A stretch of 64,000 bases of DNA from Methylotuvimicrobium buryatense 5G (GCF_000341735.1 NZ_KB455575.1:4433581-4497580); one strand, 5' to 3'. Positions 10,289-20,540 are shown, numbered from the stretch's first letter. Notes: generated from the letters alone by a model not told the origin. Program-made: numbers and translations.

Positions 10289-11986
10289 ATGGCACAAATT
10301 ATCAATACCAATATATCGGCGCTTACCGCGCAACGTAATTTGAACAAATCGCAATCCGCATTGCAGACCAACATGCAACGCTTATCTTCGGGTTTGCGCA
10401 TCAACAGTGCGAAAGACGACGCGGCGGGGCTTGCGATTTCCAACCGCTTCCAATCGCAGATCAATGGACTCAATCAGGCCTCGCGTAACGCCAATGACGG
10501 TATATCGCTGGCGCAAACCGGCGAGGGTGCGCTCGAGGAAGTAACCAATGCGCTGCAACGGATGCGCACTCTGGCGGTACAGGCCGCCAATGATACCAAC
10601 TCTGTGTCCGATCGGCAGGCTCTGCAATTGGAAGTCCGTCAATTGGTCGACGAAATCAATCGTATCGGCAATACGACCGAATTCAACAGCAAGAAATTGT
10701 TGAGCGGTGAAGATAGCGAGTTCAGTTTTCAAATCGGCGCGGGTCCCGGACAGATGTTGGCGGTCAAAATGGGCGATATGCGCGCCAGCGCGCTGGGTCA
10801 ACAACCGGGCGCCGTGCAAACGGTCGGTCATCGAATCGATTTAGGAGCTGGCGGCTATGTCGGAATTGCCAAAACGGCAGATGCGGTCGCCGAAGATACT
10901 AGTTTTATCGCTTTTGGCGATTTCAAAATCGAGGTGGCCGGGTACAACGAAGTCGATATCGCCGATGCGCGTTATGGCGGTCATATTGCCTTGAGGTCAT
11001 CGGGCGACATTACCGATACGACCGGTTTGAATTATGGCGCCGGTATCGCTAAAGATATCGCGGATCGAATCAACAGCATCAGGGAAGGAAACTATACAGG
11101 GACAGACGGCAAGGTCGTGCTGGAAGGCGTTTATGCGGCCGCCGAAACACGCTTCAGCGTTTTGAGCGCGGCATCCGGCGATATTAATTCCGATGGGCAA
11201 ATCACCGCGCCGTTTAGTAATGTCGGGGCGGGCTCGATTACCTATGATGGTCTGGTAGTCAACGGTGTCGACATGGGGCCGGCGGTCTTCCAAAAAAATG
11301 ACGCGGACGGTTCGTTGGTCAACCAAATCAACTCGAAAAGCAATTTGACCGGCGTGACCGCAAGCATCAATAAAGACGGCGCGTTGGAGTTCTACGCCGA
11401 AGATGGCCGCGATATCGTGATAGAAACCAAGAGTGGCGAAGCGTCGAATCTGCTGTTTGCCGGCGGAGGTGCTGCGGTTCATGATAATGCGGAAGCTAAT
11501 TTTGCAGCTGGAGCCGGTGGTGCCGTTTCATTGAGAATTGCGGGTAATGTGACAATCTCCGCGCAGCAAACGATCACGATGACGGCCGATAAGGGGTTTG
11601 ATAAGAATTTAGTGGCGGGCGATGATTTTGCCATTGGGGAGGGCATGCAAGACAATGTCCAAGCTACCGGCACGATACAAAGTGCCGATGTAACGACGGT
11701 GCAAGGAGCCAATACGCTAATGAGATCAGTCGACAGTGCCTTAGAGCAAGTCGATGGGCTCAGGGCAGTACTTGGCGCAGTGCAGAACCGCTTCGAGATG
11801 ACGATCCGCAATTTGGATAATGTTGCAGAGAACCTGTCCGCCGCCAATTCTCGAATTCGCGATGCCGACTTCGCGGCCGAGACCACCGCGATGACACGCA
11901 ATCAAATCTTGCAACAAGCCGGTACGGCGATATTGAGCCAAGCAAACGCGCAAGCGCAAAATGTGCTGTCCCTGTTACAAGGATGA
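10289..11986 (+). CDS. fliC: Flagellin 2
   Basis: Second filament subunit, 565 residues from ATG 10289. An in-frame upstream codon at 10259 would add ten residues unlike any flagellin start, so MAQIINTNISALTAQRN is chosen as the N-terminus, exactly parallel to flagellin 1. The N-terminal 150 and C-terminal 90 residues are close to those of flagellin 1; the central domain is diverged but collinear ([32 protein letters not shown]). Tandem flagellins of this kind can build composite filaments. Downstream, 48 bp after the stop, begins an IS4-like element, so any original downstream flagellar gene has been displaced. Confidence 0.96.
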   Translation: MAQIINTNISALTAQRNLNKSQSALQTNMQRLSSGLRINSAKDDAAGLAISNRFQSQINGLNQASRNANDGISLAQTGEGALEEVTNALQRMRTLAVQAANDTNSVSDRQALQLEVRQLVDEINRIGNTTEFNSKKLLSGEDSEFSFQIGAGPGQMLAVKMGDMRASALGQQPGAVQTVGHRIDLGAGGYVGIAKTADAVAEDTSFIAFGDFKIEVAGYNEVDIADARYGGHIALRSSGDITDTTGLNYGAGIAKDIADRINSIREGNYTGTDGKVVLEGVYAAAETRFSVLSAASGDINSDGQITAPFSNVGAGSITYDGLVVNGVDMGPAVFQKNDADGSLVNQINSKSNLTGVTASINKDGALEFYAEDGRDIVIETKSGEASNLLFAGGGAAVHDNAEANFAAGAGGAVSLRIAGNVTISAQQTITMTADKGFDKNLVAGDDFAIGEGMQDNVQATGTIQSADVTTVQGANTLMRSVDSALEQVDGLRAVLGAVQNRFEMTIRNLDNVAENLSAANSRIRDADFAAETTAMTRNQILQQAGTAILSQANAQAQNVLSLLQG

Positions 11987-12367
11987 TAATTTGGCGGGAA
12001 ATGCCTGATCATCTCTGGTTGGTAACCCTTGGCAGGACGGGGTTTGTAACCCATACGCATCAAGCTAAAAATCGCCATCCTCGATTTGGTGGTCGAGAGC
12101 GTACTACGCCAGGGCAAACGCATTAAAATAAATGTCATATCAATATGTTATGACTATTCAACCTAAGCTTGCAGAATATTTTATTTGTTAGTTTTTTATT
12201 TTGTGGCAATAAAGGCTGCCGCTATGAAATTACTGAAAATACTACGCATTATAACCATTTGATTTTATATGTAGTTTTAATGCGTTTACCCTGCGTACTA
12301 CGCGGTTTCACAAATCCGCTTTGGGATGTATAGTTTGCGGTCCACATTACTCAATGGATAACCAGAA

Positions 12368-12540
12368 ATGGAAGCCGCCCCGATTGAAACGCTCACACAT
12401 CAAATTGACCAGTATTTAGCCACTTGGTTCGACGAAGAAACCTGTGAAACCTTGGCCAAGTCTAGCGGATTTATTCAACGCAGCACGAGTCGCTTGACCG
12501 GCAGCGATTTTTTTAAATCTGCTGACGGTCGATACGCTTA
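12368..12540 (+). pseudogene. IS4-like transposase, N-terminal fragment
   Basis: ATG 12368 opens a frame reading MEAAPIETLTHQIDQYLA and later FIQRSTSRLTGSDF, a typical start of an IS4-type transposase. After GSDF at about 12515 the homology stops and the frame ends at TAG 12538-12540. The family sequence resumes 1.3 kb away at 13815 (FVNFTALQRLLAQ), showing that the inserted element interrupted the gene just after GSD. Confidence 0.7.
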
Positions 12541-12568
12541 GGAACGAGCACGAAATAACTTGAGCAAC

Positions 12569-13751
12569 TTATAAATTTACCGCTTCAGGTATGGCGACAT
12601 AATTCCATTGCCTCAGATGCTTATCAAATACAATTCGCATGGATTCTTTAAAGCCCTCCACAACTTTTCTGCCCGTTTCATAAACCTTGTTAAAAATACA
12701 GGCAAAGACTTTTAATCCCGCTTTTGTTGTTGTCTTTTCAATTAACTCTTTCATAAAGACATGGCTGATTAAAATCATGCCGGATAATTCACGAGTAATA
12801 TGAGGAAATACCCGGTGTTCAATGGGATTCCATTTAGAGGTGTACGGAGGATAATGCGCTATCCGTATTTCAATGCCTATTTCTGCCACTAATGCCTGCA
12901 AATCCTGTTTGAAAATATAGTGTCTGGATGAGTTACTGCCACCGCCATCCATCAGCAATAAAATGGATGTTGCCAGCGGATAGTAGAGGTTGCCATAGGT
13001 GTACCACCAGTGACGAATCGAATCACAGGAAAACTCGCTGGTGTCACGGCTTGTCCCAATGTTGACGTAGGCTTCGTTGCGCTCAGTATCATAAAGCGTA
13101 TGAGGTACGGCAACGCCTTCGGCTAATGACGGAAAGTCATGATCATAAACTTCAACTGTTTGAGTGGTATAGATCTTGCCATCGCGAAACAGATTACCAA
13201 TCAGCTCCTTTTTCTTGGTATCCACGCTGATGACAGGATTTCCCGCCGCCGTATATAAAGCTCTCAATTGACTGATATTCTCAAATTGCGCATTACGATT
13301 TACATGCCCGCCAGCCGCTTTCTTTTTCAAGGCCTTACGCTTCACATAATCATTCTTTTTTAATAATTTTCTGACAATATTGCGACTGACTTTGAAACCC
13401 TTTTCAGCCAATAGACAGCCCATTTTGGCACACGTCAAATTAGTCCATTTTTTCGTTTCATCCATCGGGTCGCCTGCCGTATGCTCTTTTAAAATAGACA
13501 GAAACGCGTCATTAATATCCGTGTGTTTTTTAATAGTTTGTTTTCGACCTCCGCCCGCTTTTCTATCTCGTTTTTTGGGGATAATTGCCTTCTCTTTCAG
13601 TTCATTTATCCCTCGTCGGATGGTATTGCGAGAACAGGAAAACAGCTGAGCAATATAGCTGATGCCCGCCATAAGGAAATTTTAATGCTTCAACCCCCCC
13701 GCATACAAACGCTTTACTCTTTTCGGATAGACGGTCGAACACTTCTTGCAT
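12569..13751 (-). pseudogene. ISAzo13-like transposase, N-terminal frameshift
   Basis: The main frame (13672 to 12569) gives 367 residues with the ISAzo13-family features SVDTKKKELIGNL (first Asp), LLLMDGGGSNSSRHY (second Asp) and PPYTSKWNPIEHRVFPHI (Glu). The N-terminus at 13672 (MAGISYIAQLFSCSRNTIR) starts abruptly. Upstream on the same strand, from ATG 13751, another frame reads MQEVFDRLSEKSKAFVCGG and ends in ALKFPYG, which joins naturally to GISYIAQLF if one base near 13665 is removed. The transposase is therefore probably inactivated by a single-base frameshift, unless it uses ribosomal frameshifting. The element sits inside the IS4-like transposase gene in the opposite orientation. Confidence 0.75.
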
Positions 13752-13814
13752 TTGTTTTTTCAATTTCTATTGGGTAAGCAGGCTTCACTATAAGTTTTGG
13801 GGTAATGTTTTAGG

Positions 13815-15127
13815 TTCGTTAACTTTACCGCATTGCAACGACTACTTGCTCAAGTTATTTCGTGCTCATTCCTTAGCGAGCCGACGATTAGTTATGAAGG
13901 TTTGTGCGATAGCCTGGAGGAACGAAGCGGCGTGGATCTGACACCGCAAGCCTTGTGCGGGCGAATGAACAGCGATGGTGCGGTACAGTTTATGGAAGCG
14001 GCGCTGACCAAGACTTTGCGCGAGACGGTCGGTCCGCCTTTGACGGCACAAGAAGCCGCATGGCTAGCTCCGTTTCCTCGGGTTTTACTGCAAGACAGTA
14101 GCCAAATCGAAGTGAACGAAGCCTTGACCGAAGCGTTCAAAGGGAGTGGCGGTAACGCCAGCACGGCCAGCGTTAAAATCGACTTCAGCTATGACGTCAA
14201 AAACGAACGGGCCGAACATATCGCGATACGTCAGGGCACCGACAGCGATCAGGGTTTTGCCACAGACGTGCTCGCGCGAGTGCGTAAGGGAGATTTGATC
14301 ATTCGAGATTTGGGCTATTTCAGTTTGGCGCCTTTGCTCAAATCATGCTGATCGGTGCGTATTTCTTAAGCCGACTCAGCTATACCGTCAATCTCTATAA
14401 GAGCGCCGATGAAGCCGCGTCACCGATTAATCTGATCCAGTACATCAATCGTTTCGGCGGTGGTCAGCAAACGATGGAGTTTTCGCTGTTTGTCGGTGAG
14501 AAACACCGTCTGCCCATCCGCTTAGTGGTTTATCGGCTGCCGCAAGAGGTCTACCGGAAGCGACAAAAAGCGGCGATTAAAACGGCCAAACGCAAAGGGC
14601 GCCGGGCGCGCTTGTCCTACTTGAAATTTCTCAAGTATAGCTTCTTCATGACCAACGTCCCCGCCGATGTTTGGCCGAAAGAAGCGTTAGGTACCCTGTA
14701 CCGCTTGCGTTGGCAAGTCGAATTGACGTTTAAACACTGGAAATCGTTGTTCTGCATCGACCTCTTGAAAGGCACGCGTCTGGAACGTATCCGATGTCTT
14801 CTCTATGGGTGTCTGATCGTCATTCTGACCGTGCAACGGTTGCTCGCGCTGGCTGCACGGCAGGCGGAAAACGAAGGTCGCGAACTGTCTTTTGACAAAG
14901 CTATCCAATGGTTGTTGCGACAGGATCGGTTTTTGAAAGCCTTTGTCGCGCGGCAGTTCGACACGCTGATGCGTAAGCTGTTAGGTAACCTGCGAAGGCT
15001 GCTTAAAGCCAAGCGAAAGCGGCGCACGACTCGGCAATTGATTACACAACAAGTAGGATACTTGGACAGCTTCTCAGACTCGTCGGAGGAACTCGATAAC
15101 GGTTTAGCTGCGGGGAGCTACGCTTAG
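13815..15127 (+). pseudogene. IS4-like transposase, middle and C-terminal part, frameshifted
   Basis: Two overlapping frames form one gene. Frame one (to TGA 14349-14351) carries FVNFTALQRLLAQ, RVLLQDSSQI (first catalytic Asp) and GDLIIRDLGYFS (second Asp). Frame two (from about 14345) continues with AYFLSRLSYTVNLY, the IS4 region TLYRLRWQVELTFKHWKS (catalytic Glu region, Y-x2-R-x3-E-x6-K) and a C-terminal tail. A one-base change near 14342 explains the break. Together with the inserted element this makes the IS4-like transposase dead. Confidence 0.75.
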
Positions 15128-15240
15128 CTTGATGCGTATGGGTTTGTAACCCCGTCCTAAACGTTCCGGTCGTGGTCAAGGCTGAATTGGCTACACTGGC
15201 CCCCAAAGTACGCGGCGTTCACACGGGGCTTGGATTCTTT

Positions 15241-15266
15241 TGTGGGATCGATCCCTTGATCGCGAT
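15241..15266 (+). repeat. REP-like repeat
   Basis: TGTGGGATCGATCC and GATCGCGAT form the same palindromic unit found at 35237-35305. The 15159-15440 gap otherwise contains nothing I recognise as a gene. Confidence 0.5.
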
Positions 15267-15446
15267 TTCGGAGGCGTAAGTGGTAGGTAACAATAAACGG
15301 CATCGAAGTCACATTGGCCGGGATGGCAAGTATCGGCAGGCGACGCATTCCTTTTTCAGTTTGAGGGTTTAAATAAAAATGCACGCCGCTTATCCTTGAT
15401 TTATGTCTAGCGGTGGCGGGGTGTTCCTGGGAGACAAAAAGCATGA

Positions 15447-15476
15447 CAAAAAAGCCGAAAATCTCCGGCTTTTTTG
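15447..15476 (+). terminator. Bidirectional hairpin terminator upstream of fliS
   Basis: AAAAAAGCCG (15448-15457) pairs with CGGCTTTTTT (15466-15475), flanked by A and T runs on both sides. It may end transcription leaving the IS element before fliS. Confidence 0.7.
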
Positions 15477-15550
15477 TTTTTTGGATTTAAAAAAAATAAA
15501 ATCATGCCGATACATAAAGCAACTTCAAGCGAAATATAAAAGGTGCGGAA

Positions 15551-15934
15551 ATGAATTCAGGTGTCAGGCAGTACGCAGTAAACAGTTACAAGTCAGGAAT
15601 GGTTGCCGAAATCGAGGAGGCGAGTCCGCATAGGCTGATTCAAATGCTTTACGAGGGAGGCTTGCAGCGCATTGCAATTGCAAAAGGGGCGTTGATGCGC
15701 AACCAGATTGCCGAAAAAGGCGAAAACATTAGTCGGGCGATTGCGATCATTGGGGGGTTGCGCTCGAGTCTGGATTTGAAGCAAGGTGAGATCGCTCAGA
15801 ATTTGGATAATCTATACGAGTATATGGAAAGGCGCCTGCTTGAGGCAAACCTGAAAAACGACGTGGCTATTTTGGATGAAGTCAGCGGATTGCTGAAAGA
15901 GATCAAGGTCGCCTGGGATGCTGTAGGTGCCTAG
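15551..15934 (+). CDS. fliS: Flagellin export chaperone FliS
   Basis: A 127-residue, all-helical cytoplasmic chaperone that binds the C-terminus of newly made flagellin and keeps it unfolded for export. Family features are the N-terminal AVNSYKSGMV, ASPHRLIQMLYEGGLQRI and GGLRSSLDLKQG, followed by NLDNLYEYMERRLLEANLKND. Length is normal. ATG 15551 follows AGGTGCGGA. It runs into the FliT-like gene with a 3-bp gap, so the two form an operon. The insertion at 12034-15158 has separated this pair from fliD and the flagellins. Confidence 0.95.
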   Translation: MNSGVRQYAVNSYKSGMVAEIEEASPHRLIQMLYEGGLQRIAIAKGALMRNQIAEKGENISRAIAIIGGLRSSLDLKQGEIAQNLDNLYEYMERRLLEANLKNDVAILDEVSGLLKEIKVAWDAVGA

Positions 15935-15937
15935 GAA

Positions 15938-16255
15938 ATGAGCGCCAACCGCACAAATAAACACGAGCTGGCCCAGGTCGTCACGCTGACCGAGAATATT
16001 GTTGCGCATGCTTTGCGGGGAGAGTGGGATGCGGTCAATGAGTTGCAGCTCGTTCAAGGGCGGCAAGTCAGAGCGCTTATTGCAGAGCCTGGTGGCGTTC
16101 TTAATGAGAATATGGAGCTGCTCAACAAGCTTCAAGCGCTGATGAATCAAGTCATTGATCTGGCGGAGACCGAGAAGGCGGCGGTGGCAGAGCAGTTGTG
16201 CCGTTTTAGAAAAGTTGAGTCGGTCAACAAGGCCTATCTGCAGAATATGGAGTAG
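15938..16255 (+). CDS. FliT-like flagellar chaperone
   Basis: A 105-residue, probably helical protein (VVTLTENIVAHALRGEWDAVNELQLVQGRQVRALI). It is not closely recognisable by sequence, but its size, helical character, position directly after fliS and the pattern of a long N-terminal helix with a W-D-x-V motif fit FliT-type chaperones, which bind FliD and regulate flagellar genes. The assignment rests mainly on context. Confidence 0.6.
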   Translation: MSANRTNKHELAQVVTLTENIVAHALRGEWDAVNELQLVQGRQVRALIAEPGGVLNENMELLNKLQALMNQVIDLAETEKAAVAEQLCRFRKVESVNKAYLQNME

Positions 16256-16287
16256 CTAATGCCGCAATACGGTGGATCGGTGTTATC

Positions 16288-17085
16288 TCAACGCCTCTGC
16301 AAAATAATCTCCAACACCAACTTACTGCCGAAATAAGCCAGCAGCAGCAGTACAAAGCCGGTTAATGTCCAGCGGATAGCAATTTGTCCGCGCCATCCGT
16401 ATCGGATTCTGCCCAACAATAAGCCGGAAAATATGATCCAGGCGACGATCGATAGTACGGTTTTATGTACTAAATGTTGAGCAAATAAATCGTCGATAAA
16501 CAAGGCTCCGCTGACCAGCGAAATGGTTAGGAAAAAAAGGCCGGCTCCGATCATTTGAAACAATAACGATTCCATTGCCTGTAGAGGCGGCAGGGATCGA
16601 ATGACGCGTTTAGGCTGGTGGCTACGAAGTTGCCGGTCTTGAATGGCCAAAAGCATGGCTTGTAAAGCCGCGACATTCAATAGGCTAAAGGCCGAAATCG
16701 AGGTTAGGATGTGTATGCTCATCGGCCAGTCGTAGCGCAAGCTTGTCTGGGCTTGAAAGGGGAAGAGCATATCCAAGCCGAGCAGTATCGCGGCCGTCGG
16801 AAATACCGCAATGCCTAGTTTTTCCACCGGTTTATCGAAGGTGGCGAAAAGAATTAACAAGGCGACCAGCATGGATACCAGCGACGCCGTATCAAAAAAG
16901 CCGAAATTCAGTCCGCTTTGTCGTTCGATGATGACTAAGGTGTAGACTCCATGGGCGGATGCGCCGAGCCAACCTAAGTAAATCGAAGGTTTTTGTGTAT
17001 TCTCGGTAACGGTTTCTCGAATCAAAAAGCCGGTTGCGGCTAAATAACCCAAAATGGAAAAGATACCTATGGCTGTTATGTTCAT
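16288..17085 (-). CDS. ypjD: Inner membrane protein, CcsA/YpjD-like
   Basis: A 265-residue integral membrane protein with about eight hydrophobic segments (for example ILGYLAATGFLI, LVSMLVALLILFATF, MIGAGLFFLTISLVSGALF, GFVLLLLAYFGSKLVL). It has the HemX/CcsA fold pattern, with conserved His in HGVYTL, SIHILTSI and HLVHKTVLSIVAW, but not the tryptophan-rich haem-handling motif of true CcsA. Its position divergent from ffh matches E. coli ypjD. The biochemical role is not established; a link to cytochrome c assembly comes only from the family. Confidence 0.85.
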   Translation of the reverse strand: MNITAIGIFSILGYLAATGFLIRETVTENTQKPSIYLGWLGASAHGVYTLVIIERQSGLNFGFFDTASLVSMLVALLILFATFDKPVEKLGIAVFPTAAILLGLDMLFPFQAQTSLRYDWPMSIHILTSISAFSLLNVAALQAMLLAIQDRQLRSHQPKRVIRSLPPLQAMESLLFQMIGAGLFFLTISLVSGALFIDDLFAQHLVHKTVLSIVAWIIFSGLLLGRIRYGWRGQIAIRWTLTGFVLLLLAYFGSKLVLEIILQRR

Positions 17086-17217
17086 GGTCGCGTTGGCGAG
17101 AGATAAGGAATAATCGAAAGGTGATCTTAAAGGGTTATGTTAAACTATCCAACTGAATAGTTCTAACCGATTTGCGTTAGCGAACATCCGTTTGAATCAT
17201 AAATAAAAGATGCCGAT

Positions 17218-18573
17218 ATGTTTGATAATTTAACCGACCGCCTAAGCAGTACGCTTAAAACGATTAAAGGTCAGGGTCGTCTGACTGAAACCAATATCAA
17301 AGACACGTTGCGCGAAGTCCGCATGGCGTTGCTTGAAGCCGATGTCGCGTTACCTGTGGTAACCGAGTTCATTGAGCGCGTTAGGGAGGGGGCACTCGGA
17401 CAGCAAGTGCAAACCAGTTTGACGCCGGGACAAGCGATGATCAAGCTGGTTCAGTCGGAGCTGATCAAGGTTATGGGCGAGGAGAATGAAGGGCTTAATC
17501 TTAAAGCCAATCCTCCCGCTGTTATTTTAATGGCTGGCCTGCAAGGCGCCGGTAAGACGACCACGGCGGCAAAATTAGGCCGTTTTCTGAAGGAAAAGCA
17601 TAAGAAAAAAGTCGGCGTGGTTAGTGCCGATATTTATCGCCCGGCTGCGATTAAGCAGTTGCAAACGCTGGCGGACGATTTGTCGTTGGACTTTTTTGCC
17701 AGCGACGCTTCGCAAAAGCCGATCGATATCGTCAATAATGCTTTGGATGCGGCGAAAAAGAAATTTCTCGATGTATTGATCGTCGATACCGCGGGTCGAC
17801 TGCATATCGATGATGAAATGATGGGTGAAATCAAAGCGTTGCACGCCGCGATCAATCCAATCGAAACCTTGTTCGTCGTCGACAGTATGACCGGCCAGGA
17901 TGCAGCCAATACGGCAAAAGCGTTCCATGACGCCTTGCCCCTGACCGGGGTTATTTTGACCAAGGCCGACGGCGATGCGCGCGGCGGTGCGGCGTTGTCG
18001 ATTCGCCATATTACCGGTAAGCCGATCAAATTCATCGGTGTCGGCGAAAAAACCGATGCACTGGAGCCGTTTTATCCCGATCGTGTCGCGTCACGTATTC
18101 TGGGTATGGGCGATGTGCTTGGTTTGATCGAGGAGATTGAACAAAAAATCGACAAGCAAAAAGCCGAGAAGCTGGCGAAAAAAATCCAGAAAGGCAAAAC
18201 TTTCGATTTAGAGGATTTACGCGAGCAATTGCTGCAAATGCAAAGCATGGGCGGTGTCGGTTCGTTGATGGAAAAACTGCCCGGTATGAATCAAGTGCCG
18301 AAGGAAATGAAGGATAAAGTCAACGATAAAGAGTTGGCGCGTCAAATTGCCGTCATTAATTCAATGACGATGCAGGAGCGTCGGTATCCGGACTTGATTA
18401 AAGGCAATCGTAAAAAACGTATCGCAGCCGGTTGCGGCCAAGAATTGCAAGACGTCAACCGTATTTTGAAGCAACACAAAATGATGGAAAAAATGATGAA
18501 GCGATTCAAAAAAGGCAACATGGCGAATATGATGCGCGGTATGCAAAGCAACATGCGCGGCATGAGAATGTAA
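17218..18573 (+). CDS. ffh: Signal recognition particle GTPase Ffh (SRP54)
   Basis: Protein part of the signal recognition particle; it binds 4.5S RNA and signal sequences of nascent membrane proteins and delivers ribosomes to FtsY. The 451 residues show the N domain, the G domain with P-loop GLQGAGKTTTAAKLG (about 107-121), DTAGR and TKADGDARGGAAL, and the methionine-rich M domain (about 300-451, ending in repeated M-x-R-G-M motifs). Length is normal. It precedes rpsP by 77 bp in the order usual for gammaproteobacteria. Confidence 0.98.
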   Translation: MFDNLTDRLSSTLKTIKGQGRLTETNIKDTLREVRMALLEADVALPVVTEFIERVREGALGQQVQTSLTPGQAMIKLVQSELIKVMGEENEGLNLKANPPAVILMAGLQGAGKTTTAAKLGRFLKEKHKKKVGVVSADIYRPAAIKQLQTLADDLSLDFFASDASQKPIDIVNNALDAAKKKFLDVLIVDTAGRLHIDDEMMGEIKALHAAINPIETLFVVDSMTGQDAANTAKAFHDALPLTGVILTKADGDARGGAALSIRHITGKPIKFIGVGEKTDALEPFYPDRVASRILGMGDVLGLIEEIEQKIDKQKAEKLAKKIQKGKTFDLEDLREQLLQMQSMGGVGSLMEKLPGMNQVPKEMKDKVNDKELARQIAVINSMTMQERRYPDLIKGNRKKRIAAGCGQELQDVNRILKQHKMMEKMMKRFKKGNMANMMRGMQSNMRGMRM

Positions 18574-18650
18574 ATTATCCTTCACTTATGCAAAAAAATG
18601 CGTAAAATAGGTCGATTAAATTTTTGATTAATGTTTTTTGAGGATTTTAG

Positions 18651-18902
18651 ATGGTAACCATTCGTCTTTCCAGAGGCGGCGCGAAAAATCGCCCTTTTTA
18701 TCAAGTCGTTGTCGCTGATAGCAGATGTGGTCGTGACGGGCGCTATATCGAACGCGTCGGTTTTTTTAACCCATTAGCGCGTGGTAATGAGCAAAAGCTA
18801 CAACTAGATATTGAGCGTGTAGCTTATTGGCAAGGTCAAGGCGCGCAGCCATCGGATCGTGTTGCCAGTTTGATTAAAACCGCTAAAAAAGCAGTAGCTT
18901 AA
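18651..18902 (+). CDS. rpsP: 30S ribosomal protein S16
   Basis: S16 binds 16S rRNA in the 5' domain and helps early 30S assembly. The 83-residue protein begins [20 protein letters not shown] and contains [10 protein letters not shown], both diagnostic. A short A/T-rich leader with TGAGGA precedes the ATG. First gene of the rpsP-rimM-trmD-rplS operon. Confidence 0.98.
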   Translation: MVTIRLSRGGAKNRPFYQVVVADSRCGRDGRYIERVGFFNPLARGNEQKLQLDIERVAYWQGQGAQPSDRVASLIKTAKKAVA

Positions 18903-18905
18903 AAT

Positions 18906-19412
18906 TTGACCGATCGACAGTATATCCTTGTCGGAGAAATTTCCGGCGTTTTTGGCTTAAAAGGCTGGGTCAAAATTTTTTCTTACACCGAACCGCGGGA
19001 AAATGTTTTGTCCTATTCGGCGTGGCAGCTAAGAAAAAACGGGGAGATCAAGTCTCTTAAAGTTAAAGAGGGGCAGCGACAAGGTAAAAATGTAGTCGCC
19101 CATCTTGAAGCTGTCGACGATCGAGATGTTGCGGAAAGTTTGATTGGTTGGGAAATTTATATCGAACGCGATCAGTTGCCTACACTTGCACAAGATGAAT
19201 ACTATTGGGCTGACCTTGTCGGTCTCAATGTCATCACGAAATCGGGTGTAGAATTGGGGGTGATCGATCACTTGTTTGAAACCGGCGCCAATGATGTTTT
19301 GGTGGTGAGAGGAGATCGGGAACGTTTGATTCCGTTTTTAATGGGGCAGACAGTCCTGGAGGTCGATTTGGACGGCAAATGCTTGACGGTCGATTGGGAT
19401 CCTGACTTTTAG
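18906..19412 (+). CDS. rimM: Ribosome maturation factor RimM
   Basis: RimM binds S19 and is needed for maturation of the 16S rRNA 3' domain. The 168 residues begin with TTG 18906, three bases after rpsP. The start is supported by [21 protein letters not shown], the RimM N-terminal domain, and by the lack of an ATG or GTG nearby. The C-terminal PRC-barrel part shows [19 protein letters not shown] and RLIPF. Confidence 0.96.
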   Translation: MTDRQYILVGEISGVFGLKGWVKIFSYTEPRENVLSYSAWQLRKNGEIKSLKVKEGQRQGKNVVAHLEAVDDRDVAESLIGWEIYIERDQLPTLAQDEYYWADLVGLNVITKSGVELGVIDHLFETGANDVLVVRGDRERLIPFLMGQTVLEVDLDGKCLTVDWDPDF

Positions 19413-19422
19413 TCGACGGTCG

Positions 19423-20163
19423 ATGCGTTTCGATGTAATTACGCTGTTTCCCGAGATGGTTAAGGCCGCGTCGAGATACGGCGTTACCGGTAAGGCGATA
19501 GACAACGGTGTGGTCCGTTTGGAGACTTGGAATCCTCGGGATTATACTCACGACAAGCATCGGACAGTCGATGATCGACCTTATGGCGGCGGCCCCGGCA
19601 TGGTCATGAAGTATCAACCGCTTTTTGACGCGGTTAGCGAAGCGAAAGAGAATGGCTTTGGCGACCGTGCAAAAGTCGTTTATTTAAGCCCGCAAGGCAG
19701 ACCCATTACGCAAAGCTTGTTGAATGAATCGGTCCATTGTGAGCAATTAATATTAGTTGCCGGGCGTTACGAAGGTATCGACGAGCGTTTTATCGAAACG
19801 GTTTGCGATGAAGAATGGTCCCTGGGCGATTATGTTATCAGCGGCGGCGAGTTAGCTGCATTGATCGTTGTCGATGGAGTCTCACGTTTATTGCCTGGCG
19901 TGCTTGGTGATGAAAACTCGGCCCTTCAAGATTCGCATATGGATGGCTTACTGGATTATCCGCATTTTACACGGCCGGAAAATATCGAAGGCCGAGTCGT
20001 CCCGGAAGTTCTGCTTAGCGGTAATCATGCGGATATCGAGCGCTGGCGGCTGAAGCAAGCGTTGGGGCGAACTTGGCAGAGACGTCCTGAATTATTAAAA
20101 AACAAGCAGTTGAGTGATGTGGAATACGAACTGCTGCAAGAGTTTATTGTGGAATTGGTTTAA
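19423..20163 (+). CDS. trmD: tRNA (guanine-37-N1)-methyltransferase TrmD
   Basis: TrmD methylates G37 next to the anticodon using S-adenosylmethionine and so prevents frameshifting. The 246 residues have the trefoil-knot SPOUT features [31 protein letters not shown] and [13 protein letters not shown], and the C-terminal DNA/tRNA-contact domain with HFTRP. It lies 10 bp after rimM. Confidence 0.98.
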   Translation: MRFDVITLFPEMVKAASRYGVTGKAIDNGVVRLETWNPRDYTHDKHRTVDDRPYGGGPGMVMKYQPLFDAVSEAKENGFGDRAKVVYLSPQGRPITQSLLNESVHCEQLILVAGRYEGIDERFIETVCDEEWSLGDYVISGGELAALIVVDGVSRLLPGVLGDENSALQDSHMDGLLDYPHFTRPENIEGRVVPEVLLSGNHADIERWRLKQALGRTWQRRPELLKNKQLSDVEYELLQEFIVELV

Positions 20164-20176
20164 TTAAGGTGTGGTG

Positions 20177-20521
20177 ATGAGCAATATTATTGATGTATTG
20201 GAAAAAGAACAATTAAGAAATGATATTCCTGAATTTGGCGCGGGCGATACTGTAGTCGTCAATGTTAAGGTAAAGGAAGGCGATCGCGAAAGAATTCAGG
20301 CTTTTGAGGGCATCGTGATTGCAAAACGCAATCGTGGACTGAACTCTGCGTTTACTGTTAGAAAAATTTCTCACGGCGAAGGCGTCGAGCGGGTTTTTCA
20401 AACGCACAGCCCTATTATCAGCGATATCAAAGTTAAACGCCGCGGTGATGTACGTCGAGCCAAGCTTTATTATCTGCGGAACTTGACCGGTAAAGCCGCT
20501 CGTATTAAAGAAAAAATTTAA
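20177..20521 (+). CDS. rplS: 50S ribosomal protein L19
   Basis: L19 lies at the 30S-50S interface. I start at ATG 20177 ([13 protein letters not shown]), preceded by TAAGGTGTGGTG; the two in-frame GTG codons just upstream fall in the ribosome binding region. The protein (114 residues) shows [40 protein letters not shown] and the C-terminal RRAKLYYLR. Last gene of the operon, followed by a strong terminator. Confidence 0.97.
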   Translation: MSNIIDVLEKEQLRNDIPEFGAGDTVVVNVKVKEGDRERIQAFEGIVIAKRNRGLNSAFTVRKISHGEGVERVFQTHSPIISDIKVKRRGDVRRAKLYYLRNLTGKAARIKEKI

Positions 20522-20540
20522 GTCGAGATTTTGCTTCGTT

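Larger units (their letters stand above)
12034..15158 (+). mobile_element. IS4-like insertion sequence split by a second IS
   Basis: The element is bounded by inverted repeats of about 35 bp: 12034-12068 and, reversed, 15124-15158 (shared blocks AGGACGGGGTT and CCCATACGCATCAAGCTAA). The repeats differ only in a short central stretch. Its transposase is in three pieces: an N-terminal piece (12368-12540), a middle piece (13815-14351) and a C-terminal piece in another frame (14345-15127). The inserted ISAzo13-like element occupies about 12515-13815. The whole unit separates flagellin 2 from fliS. I see no target duplication outside the repeats. Confidence 0.75.

Noticed and set aside
15157-15444. 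95-residue minus-strand frame after the IS4-like element
   Set aside because: It covers the IS terminal repeat and a REP-like unit; composition is not protein-like.
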